A stretch of DNA of 64,000 nt from Streptomyces filipinensis. Lineage in GTDB: Bacteria; Actinomycetota; Actinomycetes; Streptomycetales; Streptomycetaceae. The position numbers and the translations under genes are program-made. Below the pieces are notes generated by a model that worked only from the letters and a program-made list of their open reading frames with translations, was not told the DNA's origin and ran no database searches. This document shows, one piece after another, positions 16,719-25,739 of the stretch (its first letter is position 1; every line of letters starts with the position of its first letter). Where the stretch lies: positions 245,093-309,092 of the forward strand of contig NZ_BMTD01000012.1 in NCBI RefSeq assembly GCF_014649495.1, written 5' to 3'.

Positions 16719-16783
16719 ACCCGGTCGGCACCGAACGCTGCGGACGTCGCCCTCGCACTCCAAGGAAGCATCAGGTATCCCCC

Positions 16784-17557
16784 ATGGCTCTCACCCAGCA
16801 GGACATCGACCAGGAGATCGCCGCCGAGCGCGCCGCGTACGAAGAGCGTGTCGCCGGCGGCGCGCCCGTCGAGCACCACCCCCGCCGCGACTACGCGCCC
16901 TACCGCTCCTCCGTCCTCCGCCATCCCCAGCGGCCCCTGGTCGCCGTCGACACCGCCCAGGACCCCGACATGGTGGAGCTGCACTCCCCCGCCTTCGGGG
17001 AGCGCGACATCACCGGGACCGACAACGACCTCACCCGGCACCACCGGGGCGATCCGCTCGGCGAGCGGATCACCGTCTCAGGCCGGCTGCTGGACCGCTC
17101 CGGGCGCCCGGTACCCCGCCAGCTGATCGAGATCTGGCAGGCGAACTCGGCCGGCCGCTACGCGCATCAGCGCGAACAGCACGACGCCCCGCTCGATCCG
17201 AACTTCACCGGCTTCGGCCGCACCCTCACCGACGCCGAGGGCCGCTACCACTTCACCACCATCCAGCCGGGACCGTATCCGTGGCGCAACCACGTCAACG
17301 CCTGGCGCCCCGCCCACATCCACTTCTCGGTGTTCGGCACGGCGTTCACCCAGCGGCTGGTGACGCAGATGTACTTCCCCGGCGACCCGCTCCTCCCGTA
17401 CGACCCGATCCTGCAGTCGGTGACGGACGACGCGGCCCGGCAGCGGCTGGTCGCGGCCTACGACCACGGCCTGTCCGTGCCGGAGTTCTCCCTCGGCTAC
17501 CACTGGGACATCGTGCTGGACGGCCCGGTCGCCACCTGGACCGAGGAAGGGCGCTGA
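16784..17557 (+). CDS. pcaH: Protocatechuate 3,4-dioxygenase beta subunit
   Basis: 257 residues from ATG 16784. It is an intradiol ring-cleavage dioxygenase: LIEIWQANSAGRYAHQRE, GRYHFTTIQPGPYPW and the paired histidine iron ligands in RPAHIHFSVFG. The tyrosine ligands lie in the conserved tyrosine-containing blocks. It binds the catalytic non-haem iron(III) and with PcaG cleaves protocatechuate to 3-carboxy-cis,cis-muconate. The gap to pcaG is four bases. Confidence 0.95.
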   Translation: MALTQQDIDQEIAAERAAYEERVAGGAPVEHHPRRDYAPYRSSVLRHPQRPLVAVDTAQDPDMVELHSPAFGERDITGTDNDLTRHHRGDPLGERITVSGRLLDRSGRPVPRQLIEIWQANSAGRYAHQREQHDAPLDPNFTGFGRTLTDAEGRYHFTTIQPGPYPWRNHVNAWRPAHIHFSVFGTAFTQRLVTQMYFPGDPLLPYDPILQSVTDDAARQRLVAAYDHGLSVPEFSLGYHWDIVLDGPVATWTEEGR

Positions 17558-17561
17558 CTCC

Positions 17562-18173
17562 ATGACGAAGACCGGCACGAGCAGCCCGGGCCGGCCGGGC
17601 CAGGTGCTGCCCACCCCGTCCCACACGGTCGGCCCGTTCTACGGCTACGCCCTGCCCTTCCGCGGCGGCGAGGAGATCGCACCGCTGGGCCACCTGGACA
17701 CGATCACCGTGCACGGGTACGTCCTCGACGGCGCGGGCAGGCCACTGCCGGACGCCCTCGTCGAGCTGTGGGGTCCGCGGCCCGACGGCACGGTCCCGCG
17801 GGTGGACGGCTCCATCCGCCGGGATCCGGCCACCGGCGGCTGCCTGGGCCGCAACGGCGTGGAGTTCACCGGCTGGGGCCGCGTCCAGACCGACGCCGGC
17901 GGCCACTGGTACGCCCGCACCCTGCGCCCCGGCGCCCGCGGGCGCGGCGCCCCCTGCCTCAGCGTCTGCGTCTTCGCACGCGGCCTGCTCGTGCACCTGT
18001 TCACCCGGATCTACCTGCCGGGCGACGAGGCCGCCCTCGCCGCCGACCCGCTGCTCACCCGGGTGGGCGACCGGCGCGACACGCTGATCGCCGCCGAGCA
18101 GGCCCCGGGCACCTACCGTTTCGACATCCGCCTTCAGGGTGAGGGCGAGACGGTCTTCCTGGAGTTCCGGTGA
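17562..18173 (+). CDS. pcaG: Protocatechuate 3,4-dioxygenase alpha subunit
   Basis: 203 residues from ATG 17562. The alpha subunit resembles PcaH but lacks a full iron site: TPSHTVGPFYGYALPF at the start, ALVELWGPRPDG in the middle, FARGLLVHLFTRIYLPGDE towards the end, where the beta subunit has its paired histidines. It is needed for assembly of the alpha-beta dioxygenase. Its TGA overlaps the pcaB GTG (GTGA). Confidence 0.94.
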   Translation: MTKTGTSSPGRPGQVLPTPSHTVGPFYGYALPFRGGEEIAPLGHLDTITVHGYVLDGAGRPLPDALVELWGPRPDGTVPRVDGSIRRDPATGGCLGRNGVEFTGWGRVQTDAGGHWYARTLRPGARGRGAPCLSVCVFARGLLVHLFTRIYLPGDEAALAADPLLTRVGDRRDTLIAAEQAPGTYRFDIRLQGEGETVFLEFR

Positions 18174-19510
18174 CATTCGCATCCCCTCCGTACGCCGACA
18201 CCGGCCTGCTCGCCCCCGAGTGGGGGCTGTCGGATGCCGCGGCCGAGACCGGTGACCTCGCGTACCTGCAGGCGCTGCTGGACGCCGAGGCCGGGCTGAC
18301 CAGGGCACAGGCCGCGCTGGGGCTGGCCCCGGCCGAGGCCGCGACGGCGGTGACACGGGCCGCGGTCCGCGACCGGTTCGGCGTCCGTTCGGTGGCGGCG
18401 CGTACCCGCGAGGGCGGCAACCCGGTCATCCCGCTGGTGGCCGACCTGACGAGGGAGGTCGGCGAGGAGTACGGCTCCTACGTCCACCGCGGCGCCACCA
18501 GCCAGGACATCATGGACACGGCGACGATGCTGGTCGCCGCGCGCACCCTCGGCCTGGTCCTGGCCGGCCTCGGCCGCACCGAGCGGGCGCTGGCCGCACT
18601 CGCCGCCGAGCACCGGGACACGGTGATGCCGGGACGGACGCTCACCCAGCACGCCGTACCGACCACGTTCGGGCTGAAGGCGGCCGGCTGGCGCTCGCTG
18701 GTCCTGGACGCGACGGACCGCGTGACCCGGGTACGGGCCTCGCTCCCCGTCCAACTCGGCGGCGCCGCCGGCACCCTGGCGGCGTTCCAGGCGTACGGCG
18801 CCGAGGACGCCGCCGCCCTGGTCCGGGAGTACGCCCGTCAAGTCGGTCTCGCGGCACCGGTGTTGCCCTGGCACACGCTGCGCACGCCGATCGCGGACCT
18901 GGCGGGGTGCCTGGCCTGCACGGCGGGGGCACTGGGCAAGTTCGGCGTGGACGTCCTGACACTGTCGCGCACCGAGATCGGCGAGGTGAGCGAGGGCAGC
19001 GGCGGCGGCTCGTCGGCCATGCCGCACAAGGCGAACCCCGTACGCTCCACCCTCCTGGCGGCCGCCGCCCGGCGCGCCCCCCAGCTCGCGGCCACGCTGT
19101 ACGGCTCCCTGGCCGCCGAGGACGAACGGCCGGCCGGCGCCTGGCACGCCGAGTGGGCACCGCTGCGCGACCTGCTCCGGCTCGTGGGCGGCACGGCCGA
19201 GCACGCGGCGGGGCTGGCCGAGGGACTGCGTGTGCACCCGGCCGCGATGCGCCGCAACCTCGGCACCACCGGCGGCCTGATCGTCTCCGAACGGCTGTCC
19301 GCCGCCCTCGCCCCGGTCCTCGGCCGTGCCCGCGCCCGCGAGCTGCTGACCGAACTGGCCCGCCGCGCCTACGTCGAGGACCGGCCGCTGTCAGAACTCC
19401 TCGCCGAGCGAGAGGAGTTGAAGGGCGTCGATCTGGACGACCTGAGCGACCCCGCCCACTACACCGGCTTCGCCAAGACCCTCACCGACCGTGCCCTGGA
19501 GCGACGTTGA
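18170..19510 (+). CDS. pcaB: 3-carboxy-cis,cis-muconate cycloisomerase
   Basis: 446 residues from GTG 18170, overlapping the pcaG stop codon. It belongs to the fumarase/aspartase superfamily: YVHRGATSQDIMDTA and the signature loop GSGGGSSAMPHKANPV. PcaB converts carboxymuconate to gamma-carboxymuconolactone. A short C-terminal ADSL-type helical domain follows. The pcaL start lies inside its last codons. Confidence 0.95.
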   Translation: MTFASPPYADTGLLAPEWGLSDAAAETGDLAYLQALLDAEAGLTRAQAALGLAPAEAATAVTRAAVRDRFGVRSVAARTREGGNPVIPLVADLTREVGEEYGSYVHRGATSQDIMDTATMLVAARTLGLVLAGLGRTERALAALAAEHRDTVMPGRTLTQHAVPTTFGLKAAGWRSLVLDATDRVTRVRASLPVQLGGAAGTLAAFQAYGAEDAAALVREYARQVGLAAPVLPWHTLRTPIADLAGCLACTAGALGKFGVDVLTLSRTEIGEVSEGSGGGSSAMPHKANPVRSTLLAAAARRAPQLAATLYGSLAAEDERPAGAWHAEWAPLRDLLRLVGGTAEHAAGLAEGLRVHPAAMRRNLGTTGGLIVSERLSAALAPVLGRARARELLTELARRAYVEDRPLSELLAEREELKGVDLDDLSDPAHYTGFAKTLTDRALERR

Positions 19511-20670
19511 CCGAGACCCTCCCGCATCACCTGGCCGAAGGCCCGGCTTCCGCTCCCCCGCTGCTGCTCGGACCCTCGCTCGGCACCTCGTACGCCCTGT
19601 GGGACGCGGTCGCGCCCGAGCTGTCGGCCGCCCACCGCGTGGTGCGCTGGGACCTGCCGGGGCACGGCGGGTCGCCCCCGGGACTGATCGGGCCGGGTGC
19701 GACGGTCGGTGACCTCGCCGCACTGGTGCTGGCACTCGCCGACGCCCTCGGCCTCGGCCGGTTCGCCTACGCGGGCGTCTCGCTCGGCGGCGCCGTCGGC
19801 CTCCACCTGGCCGTGCACCACCCCGAGCGGCTGACCTCGCTGGCGGTGCTGTGCTCCTCCGCCCACTTCGGCAACGGCACGGCCTGGCGGGAGCGGGCGC
19901 GGCGGGTGCGCGACGAGGGCATGGCCTGGCTGGTGGAGAGCGCCGACGCACGCTGGTTCACCCCCGGGTTCAGCGTGCCCAGGCTGGTCCGGGACCACCG
20001 CGAGGCCGATCCGGGGGCGTACGCCGCCTGCTGCGACGCGCTCGCCGCGTTCGACCTGCGCGACCGGCTCGGTGAGATCACCGTACCGACGCTCCTCGTG
20101 GCGGGCCGGGAGGATCCCGCGACGCCGCCCGCGCATCTGCGGGAGATCGCCGACGCCGTGCCCGGCGCCACGCTGGTGGAGCTGCCCGGCGCCTCCCATC
20201 TGGCGCCCGCGCAGTGCCCGGCGGCCGTGCTGAGCGCGCTGCGCACCCAGCTCGACGGGCCGGCGGCCGGCGGGATGGCGGTGCGCCGGGAGGTGCTGGG
20301 CGATGCGCACGTGGACCGGGCGCAGGCCCGGCAGACCCCGTTCACCGCCCGCTTCCAGGACTTCGTCTCCCGCTACGCCTGGGGGGAGATCTGGACCGAC
20401 CCGACGCTGTCGCGCCGCGAGCGCAGCATGATCACGCTGACGGCGCTGGTCGCCCACGGCCACGACGACGAGCTGGCGATGCACGTCCGGGCGGCGCGGC
20501 GCAACGGGCTGACGGCGCAGGAGATCGGCGCGGTGCTGCTGCAGACCGCCGTGTACTGCGGGGTGCCGGCCGCGAACTCCGCGTTCGCGACGGCCCAGCG
20601 GGTCCTCGCCGAGGAGGACGGGGAGGATGGGAAGGGTGGGGAGGACGCGCGGGCCGAGGGCCGAGGGTGA
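19507..20670 (+). CDS. pcaL: PcaL: fused 3-oxoadipate enol-lactonase / 4-carboxymuconolactone decarboxylase
   Basis: 387 residues from TTG 19507, which overlaps the pcaB TGA. Residues about 1-255 are an alpha/beta hydrolase (PcaD): nucleophile serine in YAGVSLGGAVG, catalytic aspartate in VAGREDPATPP and histidine in GASHLAPAQ. Residues about 258-375 are the PcaC decarboxylase (WGEIWTDPTLSRRERSMITL, QEIGAVLLQTAVYCG). The PcaD-PcaC fusion is known in actinobacteria as PcaL. A Glu/Asp/Gly-rich tail ends the protein. It is the last gene of the operon. Confidence 0.94.
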   Translation: MTETLPHHLAEGPASAPPLLLGPSLGTSYALWDAVAPELSAAHRVVRWDLPGHGGSPPGLIGPGATVGDLAALVLALADALGLGRFAYAGVSLGGAVGLHLAVHHPERLTSLAVLCSSAHFGNGTAWRERARRVRDEGMAWLVESADARWFTPGFSVPRLVRDHREADPGAYAACCDALAAFDLRDRLGEITVPTLLVAGREDPATPPAHLREIADAVPGATLVELPGASHLAPAQCPAAVLSALRTQLDGPAAGGMAVRREVLGDAHVDRAQARQTPFTARFQDFVSRYAWGEIWTDPTLSRRERSMITLTALVAHGHDDELAMHVRAARRNGLTAQEIGAVLLQTAVYCGVPAANSAFATAQRVLAEEDGEDGKGGEDARAEGRG

Positions 20671-20734
20671 CCCTGCTGGTCGTAGCTTCACCAGCACCCC
20701 TCTCCCGGTGCCGGACCGTGCCTAGGGTGGGCGC

Positions 20735-21526
20735 ATGTCCACCATTCTGATCACCGGTGCCACCTCCGGACTCGGCCGGTACGTCGCCTTCGAGCTGGTC
20801 CGCTCCGGTCATGTGGTCCTCGCCCACGGCCGCGACCGGCGGCGCACCGAGCGGCTGGTCGCGGAGCTGCGCACCGAGGGCGAGGCCGAGGGGTTCGTCG
20901 CCGACCTGGCCCGCCTCGCCGAGGTGCGCGAGCTGGGTGCCCGGGTCGCCGGGACACATCCCGGCCTCGACGTGCTGATCAACAACGCGGGGGTGGGCGC
21001 CGGCACGCCCGGTTCGGGGCGGGAGCTGAGCGCGGACGGCCATGAGCTGCGGCTCGCCGTGAACTATCTCGCGCCCGTCGTCCTCACCCGGTCCCTGCTG
21101 CCGGTCCTGCGCGCGAACCCGCCGGCCCGGATCGTGAACGTCGGCTCGGCCGGCCAGGAACCCCTCGACTTCGGCGACCCGGAACTCACCCGCGGCTACG
21201 GCGGGGTGTCGGCGTACTGCCGCAGCAAGTTCGCCCTCGCCGCGCACACCTTCACGCTCGCCGCGGAACTGGCGGACACCGGGGTGTCGGTGAACGTCCT
21301 GCACCCCGCCACCTACATGGACACGGCGATGGTCCGCGAGGGCGGCATCGCCCCGTGGAACTCGGTCGCCGACGGAGCGCCGGGCGTGCTGGCGCTGGCC
21401 ACGCAGGAGCGGGGCAACGGAGGCTACTTCGACGGGACGCGACCGGCGCGGGCGCACGAGGAGGCGTACGACCCGGAGGTACGCGGGCGACTGACGGCGG
21501 TGACGGAGCAGCTGCTCGCGATGTGA
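20735..21526 (+). CDS. Short-chain dehydrogenase/reductase
   Basis: 263 residues from ATG 20735. SDR features are the TGxxxGxG loop (LITGATSGLGRYVA), NNAG (VLINNAGVGAG), the serine in NVGSAGQE and the YxxxK site (SAYCRSKFALA). The spacing suits a classical SDR. The substrate is unknown. TAGGGT at 20723-20728 lies six bases before the ATG without an RBS, suggesting its own leaderless promoter rather than read-through from pcaL. It converges with the next gene, seven bases apart. Confidence 0.9.
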   Translation: MSTILITGATSGLGRYVAFELVRSGHVVLAHGRDRRRTERLVAELRTEGEAEGFVADLARLAEVRELGARVAGTHPGLDVLINNAGVGAGTPGSGRELSADGHELRLAVNYLAPVVLTRSLLPVLRANPPARIVNVGSAGQEPLDFGDPELTRGYGGVSAYCRSKFALAAHTFTLAAELADTGVSVNVLHPATYMDTAMVREGGIAPWNSVADGAPGVLALATQERGNGGYFDGTRPARAHEEAYDPEVRGRLTAVTEQLLAM

Positions 21527-21533
21527 GGCAGGC

Positions 21534-24214
21534 CTACCGCAGCCCCCGGCCCGTCTCCAGCACCTCCCTCGCCTGGGCGGCCAGCCCCTCCGCGCCGCAG
21601 GCCCGTGCGAGGTCCAGGCCCCGGCCCAGTTCCGCGACGGAGCGGGCGGCGATGCCGTGCTCGACGCGGGCCGCCGCGTGTTCGTACTGGCAGGGTGAGG
21701 CCTCCAGATAGGTGACGGCCTGGGCGGCGAGCTGGACCGCCCGACCGCCCGTCTCCAGGGCGGCGGCGCAGCGCAGGGCCTCACCGATGGCGGTGTCCGT
21801 GCCGAAGCGCTCGGCCTGCCGGCGGGCGTCGGAGGCGAGCCGGGCGGCGCGGGCCGGATCCTGGTCGGCGACGGCCTTGGCGAGGTCGACGGACCAAGGC
21901 GACAGGACGGGGTTGTGGCCGCCGCGCGAGGCGGCCGTCTTCTCGGCGGCCTCCAGTTCGTGGATGCCCTCGGCGGTGCGGCCGACGGCCAGCAGCAGCC
22001 TGCCGCGCACACAGCGGATGTCGGGCAGCACGATCGTGGACGGGTAGGGCGGCGCGAAGCCGTACTGCTCGGCGATCGACCAGGCCTCCTCGACACGGCC
22101 GCGGGCCAGCAGGGTGTCGACCAGTCCGCAGGTCGCCGACCAGTACAGCGGCAGGCGGCGGCCGACGCGTTCGGCGAGGACGAGGGCCTCGCGCAGGGTG
22201 GACTCGGCGTCGCGCAGCCGGCCCTGTCTGCGGTAGGCGAGGCCGAGGAACGCGTTGGCGAGGGAGAGGTGGCCGCCGCGCCAGCCGGCGGTGGTGTAGG
22301 CGCGCAGGGCCTCGGCGAAGAGGCTCTCGGCGCGGTCGAGCCGGTCGGCGTAGGCGTACGCGCTGCCGAGCATCATCAGCAGCTCCATGCCCCACTCCTG
22401 GTCGGTCCAGCCGAGGCCGGGTGCCAGGCGGCCGTTGACCAGGGCCCGGTCGCACAGTTCGAGGACCTCGTCGGCGCTCTCGCCGTGGGTCATGGCGTCG
22501 AAGCCGCGCAGGATCAGCAGGGCGCGTTCGGCGTTGTCGCGGCCGGTGCAGGTGCGCGCGAGGTCGGCCAGGCTCCGGGAGCGGGCCGGGGAGACCGTCT
22601 CGCCGTGGATGCCCTCCCACATGAACTGCACGGCATGCAGGCGCAGTTTGACGGGGCCGGGTTCGTGCCGTGCGGCCTCGGCCTCGATCGTGCGGACGGC
22701 CTCCTCCAGCTGGTCGTTGTGGAGCAGGGCCTGGGACAGCCGGACCACCGCGTCGACCCGCCGCCGGCCGTCGAGGCCGGGCAGGCCGAGGGCGTGCTGG
22801 AGGTGCTCGATGGTGACGGCGGGCGCGGTGAGCAGGGTGGCGCAGCCCAGTTCGTACAGGACGTGCGCGTGGACGTCGGGGAGCGGCGGCTCGTGCAGGG
22901 CGCGTTCGAGGCAGATGCGGGCCGCGTCCGGGGCGCCGACGGCGAGGTGGTCGCGGGCGGCCTCGCGCAGCTGCTCGACGAGTTCCTCGTCGCCGTCCGG
23001 GTGCACCTTCAGCAGGTGGCGGGCGGCCTGGGAGGCGCCGCGGCCCAGTTCGGTGATGATCTGGGCGGCGACACCGTGCATGGCGGTGCACACGCCGGAG
23101 GGGATGGAGTTGTAGACGGCGGTGGCGATGAGCGGGTGGACGAACTCCAGCTCGCCCTCCTCGCGCTCGGTGCCGGCCACAGGCGCGGCTTCGGTGAGGA
23201 TGCGGGCGGTGCAGAGCAGGCCGGCGCAGTGCCGGGCCACAGCCTCGTCCATGGTGGCGAGGCGGGCGACCATGTCGACGGTGATGCCGGTGCCGAGGAT
23301 GGCGGCGGCCCAGGCGAACTGGGTGGCCTCCAGGCCGAGCCCCTTGAGCCGGTCGACCAGTCCGCCGCCGCGCGCGGCACGGTTGAGGGCGCGCAGCTCG
23401 CCGGCCCGGCCCTCGACCGGCTGGAGTTCGCTGTCCTGCACCTTGGCGAGGAGTTCGACCGTCTCGTAGGGGTTGCCGGCGGTCACGGCCCAGACCTCGC
23501 GGCAGAACGCGTCGTCGGCGTGCCGGCCGAGGGTGGCGCGGGTGAGTCCGGCGGCGGCGTCGGGGGTGAGGGCCCTGAGGCTGCTCACGGTACGGCCCGC
23601 GGCGGCCACCGCGTCGAGGTGGCGGGCGCTGTCGCCGCTGACCTCGCCGGGCCGGCGGGCGACCACGACGAGGACGGAGAGGTCGTCCAGGCGTTCGGCG
23701 AAGGCGGCGAGCCAGCGCAGGGTCTCCTGGTCGGCCCAGTGGGCGTCGTCGATCAGCAGCACGAGCGGCCACTCGCGGCGGGCGAGCCGGCGTACCGCCG
23801 CGACGAGTCCGTCGCACACGTACTGCGGGTCGGCGCTGCCTTCCTGCGGGTCGGCTATGCCGAGGGCGGGGCCGGCGATGTCGTACCAGTCGCCGAGGTA
23901 CTCGCGGCCTCCTCCGGCAGCAGGGACAGCAGCGCGGGCTGGAGCAGCTGCCGTACCACGTTGAACGGGACCGACCGCAGGGTTTCCGCACCCCGCGCGG
24001 ACCACACGGCGCAGCCGCGGCGTTCGGCGATGCGGCGCGTCTCGGCCAGCAGCGCGGTCTTGCCGAGACCCGCCTCGCCGCGGATGACCAGCAGACTCCC
24101 CGCGGACGACTGGTCGGCGCACAGGAGGTCGAGTGCCTGCGCGACGGTGGCGATCTCCCCGTCCCGCTCCCACAGGCAGGCCGCGGCGGCCGCCGGCGGC
24201 CGTCCCTCCGTCAT
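21534..24214 (-). pseudogene. LuxR-type STAND ATPase/TPR regulator, frameshifted and lacking the HTH
   Basis: Two reading frames join to form one protein of about 893 residues. The N-terminal 100 residues (24214 to about 23905) start at MTEGRPP and carry Walker A GEAGLGKTAL. At about 23905-23908 the frame shifts; the second frame resumes at REYLGDWYDIAGPALG and has Walker B LVLLIDDAHWAD and TPR-like helical repeats to 21534. Restoring one base (GCC to GCCC, for example) gives the continuous sequence LLPEEAREYLGDW, typical for the family. No LuxR helix-turn-helix is found at the C-terminus. It is either a real pseudogene or a sequencing error in a short C/G run. Confidence 0.7.
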
Positions 24215-24386
24215 TCCGTTACCTCCCCAGGTCGCCCGAATGACGTACAGACCACGAGCCTAGCCGTCCGGTGGGATGTGTGGTGGCCGGTCGGGGCAGC
24301 TGTTGCCCCGGTGGGTGAACGCGGGTGCGGGCAGGCGACGCGCACCCGGCCCGAGCCGCCGGTCAGCAGCGGACGGAGCGTCAACC

Positions 24387-25739
24387 ATGGCTGGCACGAA
24401 ACCTGTTTCCGGCGCCCGCGCGCCCTCGCGGCGGCCGACGGTGCGCGCGGTGGCGGCGGGGTCGGTGGGCAATCTCGTCGAGTGGTACGAGTTCGGGGTC
24501 TACGGCTTTCTGGCGACGGTGCTGGCCGAGCGGTTCTTCGCCCCGGCGGGCGGCGGCTCCGCCGAGGCGCTGGTCCGCACGTACGCCTCGTTCGCGCTGG
24601 CCTTCTTCTTCCGGCCGCTCGGCGCGGTGCTGTTCGGCCGGCTGGGCGACCGGTGGGGGCGGCGGCCGGTGCTGATCGCGGTGGTCGCGCTGATGTCGGG
24701 CACGACGACGCTGATCGGAGCGCTGCCGACGTACGCCACCGCGGGCGCGCTCGCACCGTGGCTGCTGACCTTTCTGAGGGCCGTTCAGGGGCTGGCGGCG
24801 GGCGGCGAGTTCGGCGGTGCGGTCACGGTGCTGACGGAGTTCGCACCGCCGGGCCGACGGGGTCTGTACGGGGCGTGGCAGTCGTTCACGGTGGCACTGG
24901 GGCTGCTCTGCGGGGCGGGCGTGGCGGCGCTGACGGCCACGGCGCTCACCGGATCCCAACTGGCCTCCTGGGGCTGGCGGCTGCCGTTCCTGCTCGCGTT
25001 GCCGCTCGGGCTGGTGGCGCTGTGGCTGCGGGCGGGACTGACGGAGACGCCGTCCTTCCTGGCCCACGCGGACGCGCCGGGCGCGCGGACGGCGCGGCTC
25101 GGGTGGGGGGCGCTGCTGCTCGCGGCGGCGCGGGTGACGGGCTGGTCGGCGGCCGGCTACACCTTCCTGGTGGTGCTGCCCTCGTACCTCCAGGTCTCGC
25201 TGCACGCGGGCGTCCGGCGGGCGCTGCTCTCCGCGGCCGTGGCGAACGCCGGTTTCGCGGCGGCGATCCTGCCCGCGGGGCTGCTGAGCGACCGGGTCGG
25301 GCGGCGGCCGGTGCTGTTCGCGGGGGCGGTACTGGTGACGGTGACGGCGCTGCCCCTGCTCGACGTCCTGCAGGATCCGGCCGCTTCAGGCGTCGCGAAG
25401 GGATGGGCGCTCGCCGCCGCGGGCGCGGTCGTGGGCCTGATGGCGGGTCCGGGACCCGCTCTGCTGGCCGAGACGTTCCCGACCGGGGTGCGCTGGGCGG
25501 GCCTCGGCCTCGCCTACGCCCTGGCGAACGCGGTGTTCTCCGGCTGCGCGGGTCTGATCATCCCGGAGGCGGTGCGTCGCACCGGCAACCCGGACGTACC
25601 CGCGTACTACGCGGCGGCGGCGTGCGCGGTCAGCGCGCTGGCCCTGCTGGCCCGGCCCACGGGTGGCACAGGCCCCACGGACAGCGCACGGTCCGCGGAG
25701 AACGGGAGAGGCAAGGGAGGTGGTGACCGATGCTGGTGA
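24387..25739 (+). CDS. MHS-family MFS transporter
   Basis: 450 residues from ATG 24387, with about twelve hydrophobic segments. The MHS (metabolite:H+ symporter) branch is shown by VGNLVEWYEFGVYGFLA in helix 1, the loop 2-3 motif RLGDRWGRRPVL, LRAVQGLAAGGEFGGAV, and LSDRVGRRPVLF in the second half. MHS proteins take up organic acids, proline/betaine, shikimate or aromatic acids. The nearby pca operon would fit an aromatic-acid substrate, but that is a guess. It overlaps anmK by ten bases. Confidence 0.9.
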   Translation: MAGTKPVSGARAPSRRPTVRAVAAGSVGNLVEWYEFGVYGFLATVLAERFFAPAGGGSAEALVRTYASFALAFFFRPLGAVLFGRLGDRWGRRPVLIAVVALMSGTTTLIGALPTYATAGALAPWLLTFLRAVQGLAAGGEFGGAVTVLTEFAPPGRRGLYGAWQSFTVALGLLCGAGVAALTATALTGSQLASWGWRLPFLLALPLGLVALWLRAGLTETPSFLAHADAPGARTARLGWGALLLAAARVTGWSAAGYTFLVVLPSYLQVSLHAGVRRALLSAAVANAGFAAAILPAGLLSDRVGRRPVLFAGAVLVTVTALPLLDVLQDPAASGVAKGWALAAAGAVVGLMAGPGPALLAETFPTGVRWAGLGLAYALANAVFSGCAGLIIPEAVRRTGNPDVPAYYAAAACAVSALALLARPTGGTGPTDSARSAENGRGKGGGDRCW

